Assembly (NCBI GenBank): GCA_008508345.1
Contig: QNGE01003775.1
Coordinates: 1 to 64,000, forward strand
DNA: 64,000 nucleotides
Source: Paragonimus westermani
Lineage: Eukaryota > Platyhelminthes > Trematoda > Plagiorchiida > Troglotrematidae
Direction: 5' to 3'
Numbering within the stretch: position 1 is the stretch's first letter; every line of letters starts with the position of its first letter. The translations under genes were made by a program, and so were the position numbers. This document shows positions 63,764-64,000 of this stretch, in pieces. The notes beneath the pieces are model-generated. The model was given only the letters and a program-made list of their open reading frames with translations, did no database searches and was not told the origin of the DNA.

Positions 63764-64000
63764 GCCTCAATAACTTAACGGAATTTTTTGTCGGGCACGC
63801 CATTCAAACTTCTGAAGAAATTCATGACAAATGGGGAATTGGGCTGCAAAATATCATGTGGGAAGGTCTCATCTAAGGAATGTGCCAAACTTCCGGTCAT
63901 ATTCCAGTAGGTATTGCAGATGTTCGACTCCAAGATAAGAAGTTCTAGAAGAATGCTACTACGGAGAGACGACTGAATGGGAAATGGTGAGGAGGGCCAG

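Noticed and set aside
1..64000. CRISPR arrays, operons or prokaryotic genes
   Set aside because: There are no regularly spaced repeats, no operon-like coding density, and clear spliceosomal introns.

Overview
The window is eukaryotic, intron-bearing and crowded with transposable elements. The mix points to a flatworm, most likely a digenean trematode (fluke). It holds a CsRn1-type Ty3/gypsy element with a C-x2-H-x9-C-x3-C gag finger and a tRNA-Trp-like primer site, several RTE-like and CR1-like LINEs, Penelope-like fragments, and a tRNA-derived SINE laid out like the schistosome Sm-alpha element. The species cannot be fixed by eye. Two runs of N (15033-15500 and 35856-36563) are assembly gaps.

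Only one host protein-coding gene is well supported: a ZDHHC17/HIP14-type ankyrin-repeat palmitoyltransferase on the minus strand, with five coding exons between 46491 and 19961. The exons join in phase at GT/AG sites to give about 706 codons (the human protein has 632 residues). They encode four to five ankyrin repeats, two membrane segments, two more, the DHHC cysteine-rich domain, and the last membrane segment with the TTNE motif. The introns are 88 bp, 1.9 kb, 13.7 kb and 8.7 kb. The last two carry most of the repeats.

Layout. 1-6.5 kb: minus-strand LINE and Penelope fragments, including a 1.8 kb composite repeated at 32.1-33.9 kb. 7.8-15.9 kb: a plus-strand LINE interrupted by a decayed gypsy element (9.9-14.2 kb) and a minus-strand Penelope GIY-YIG fragment, then a gap and the LINE 3' end. 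16-19.9 kb: LINE scraps and a 320 bp dispersed repeat (R1). 20-46.5 kb: the ZDHHC17 gene; its introns hold an RTE-like LINE between inverted repeats (22.2-26.4 kb), the second 1.8 kb composite, a 1.4 kb LINE block also present at 52.5-53.9 kb, the SINE with a hammerhead-like core, and a chimera of two gypsy families (39.4-43.2 kb). 46.65-52.1 kb: a CsRn1-like LTR element with both LTRs, head-to-head with the first recognised ZDHHC17 exon. 52.3-64 kb: a basic ORF of unknown function, a long minus-strand LINE, two CR1-like LINE fragments and a diverged repeat pair.

Almost all element ORFs carry stops or frameshifts, so they are annotated as decayed. The CsRn1-like integrase and gag are the best preserved.
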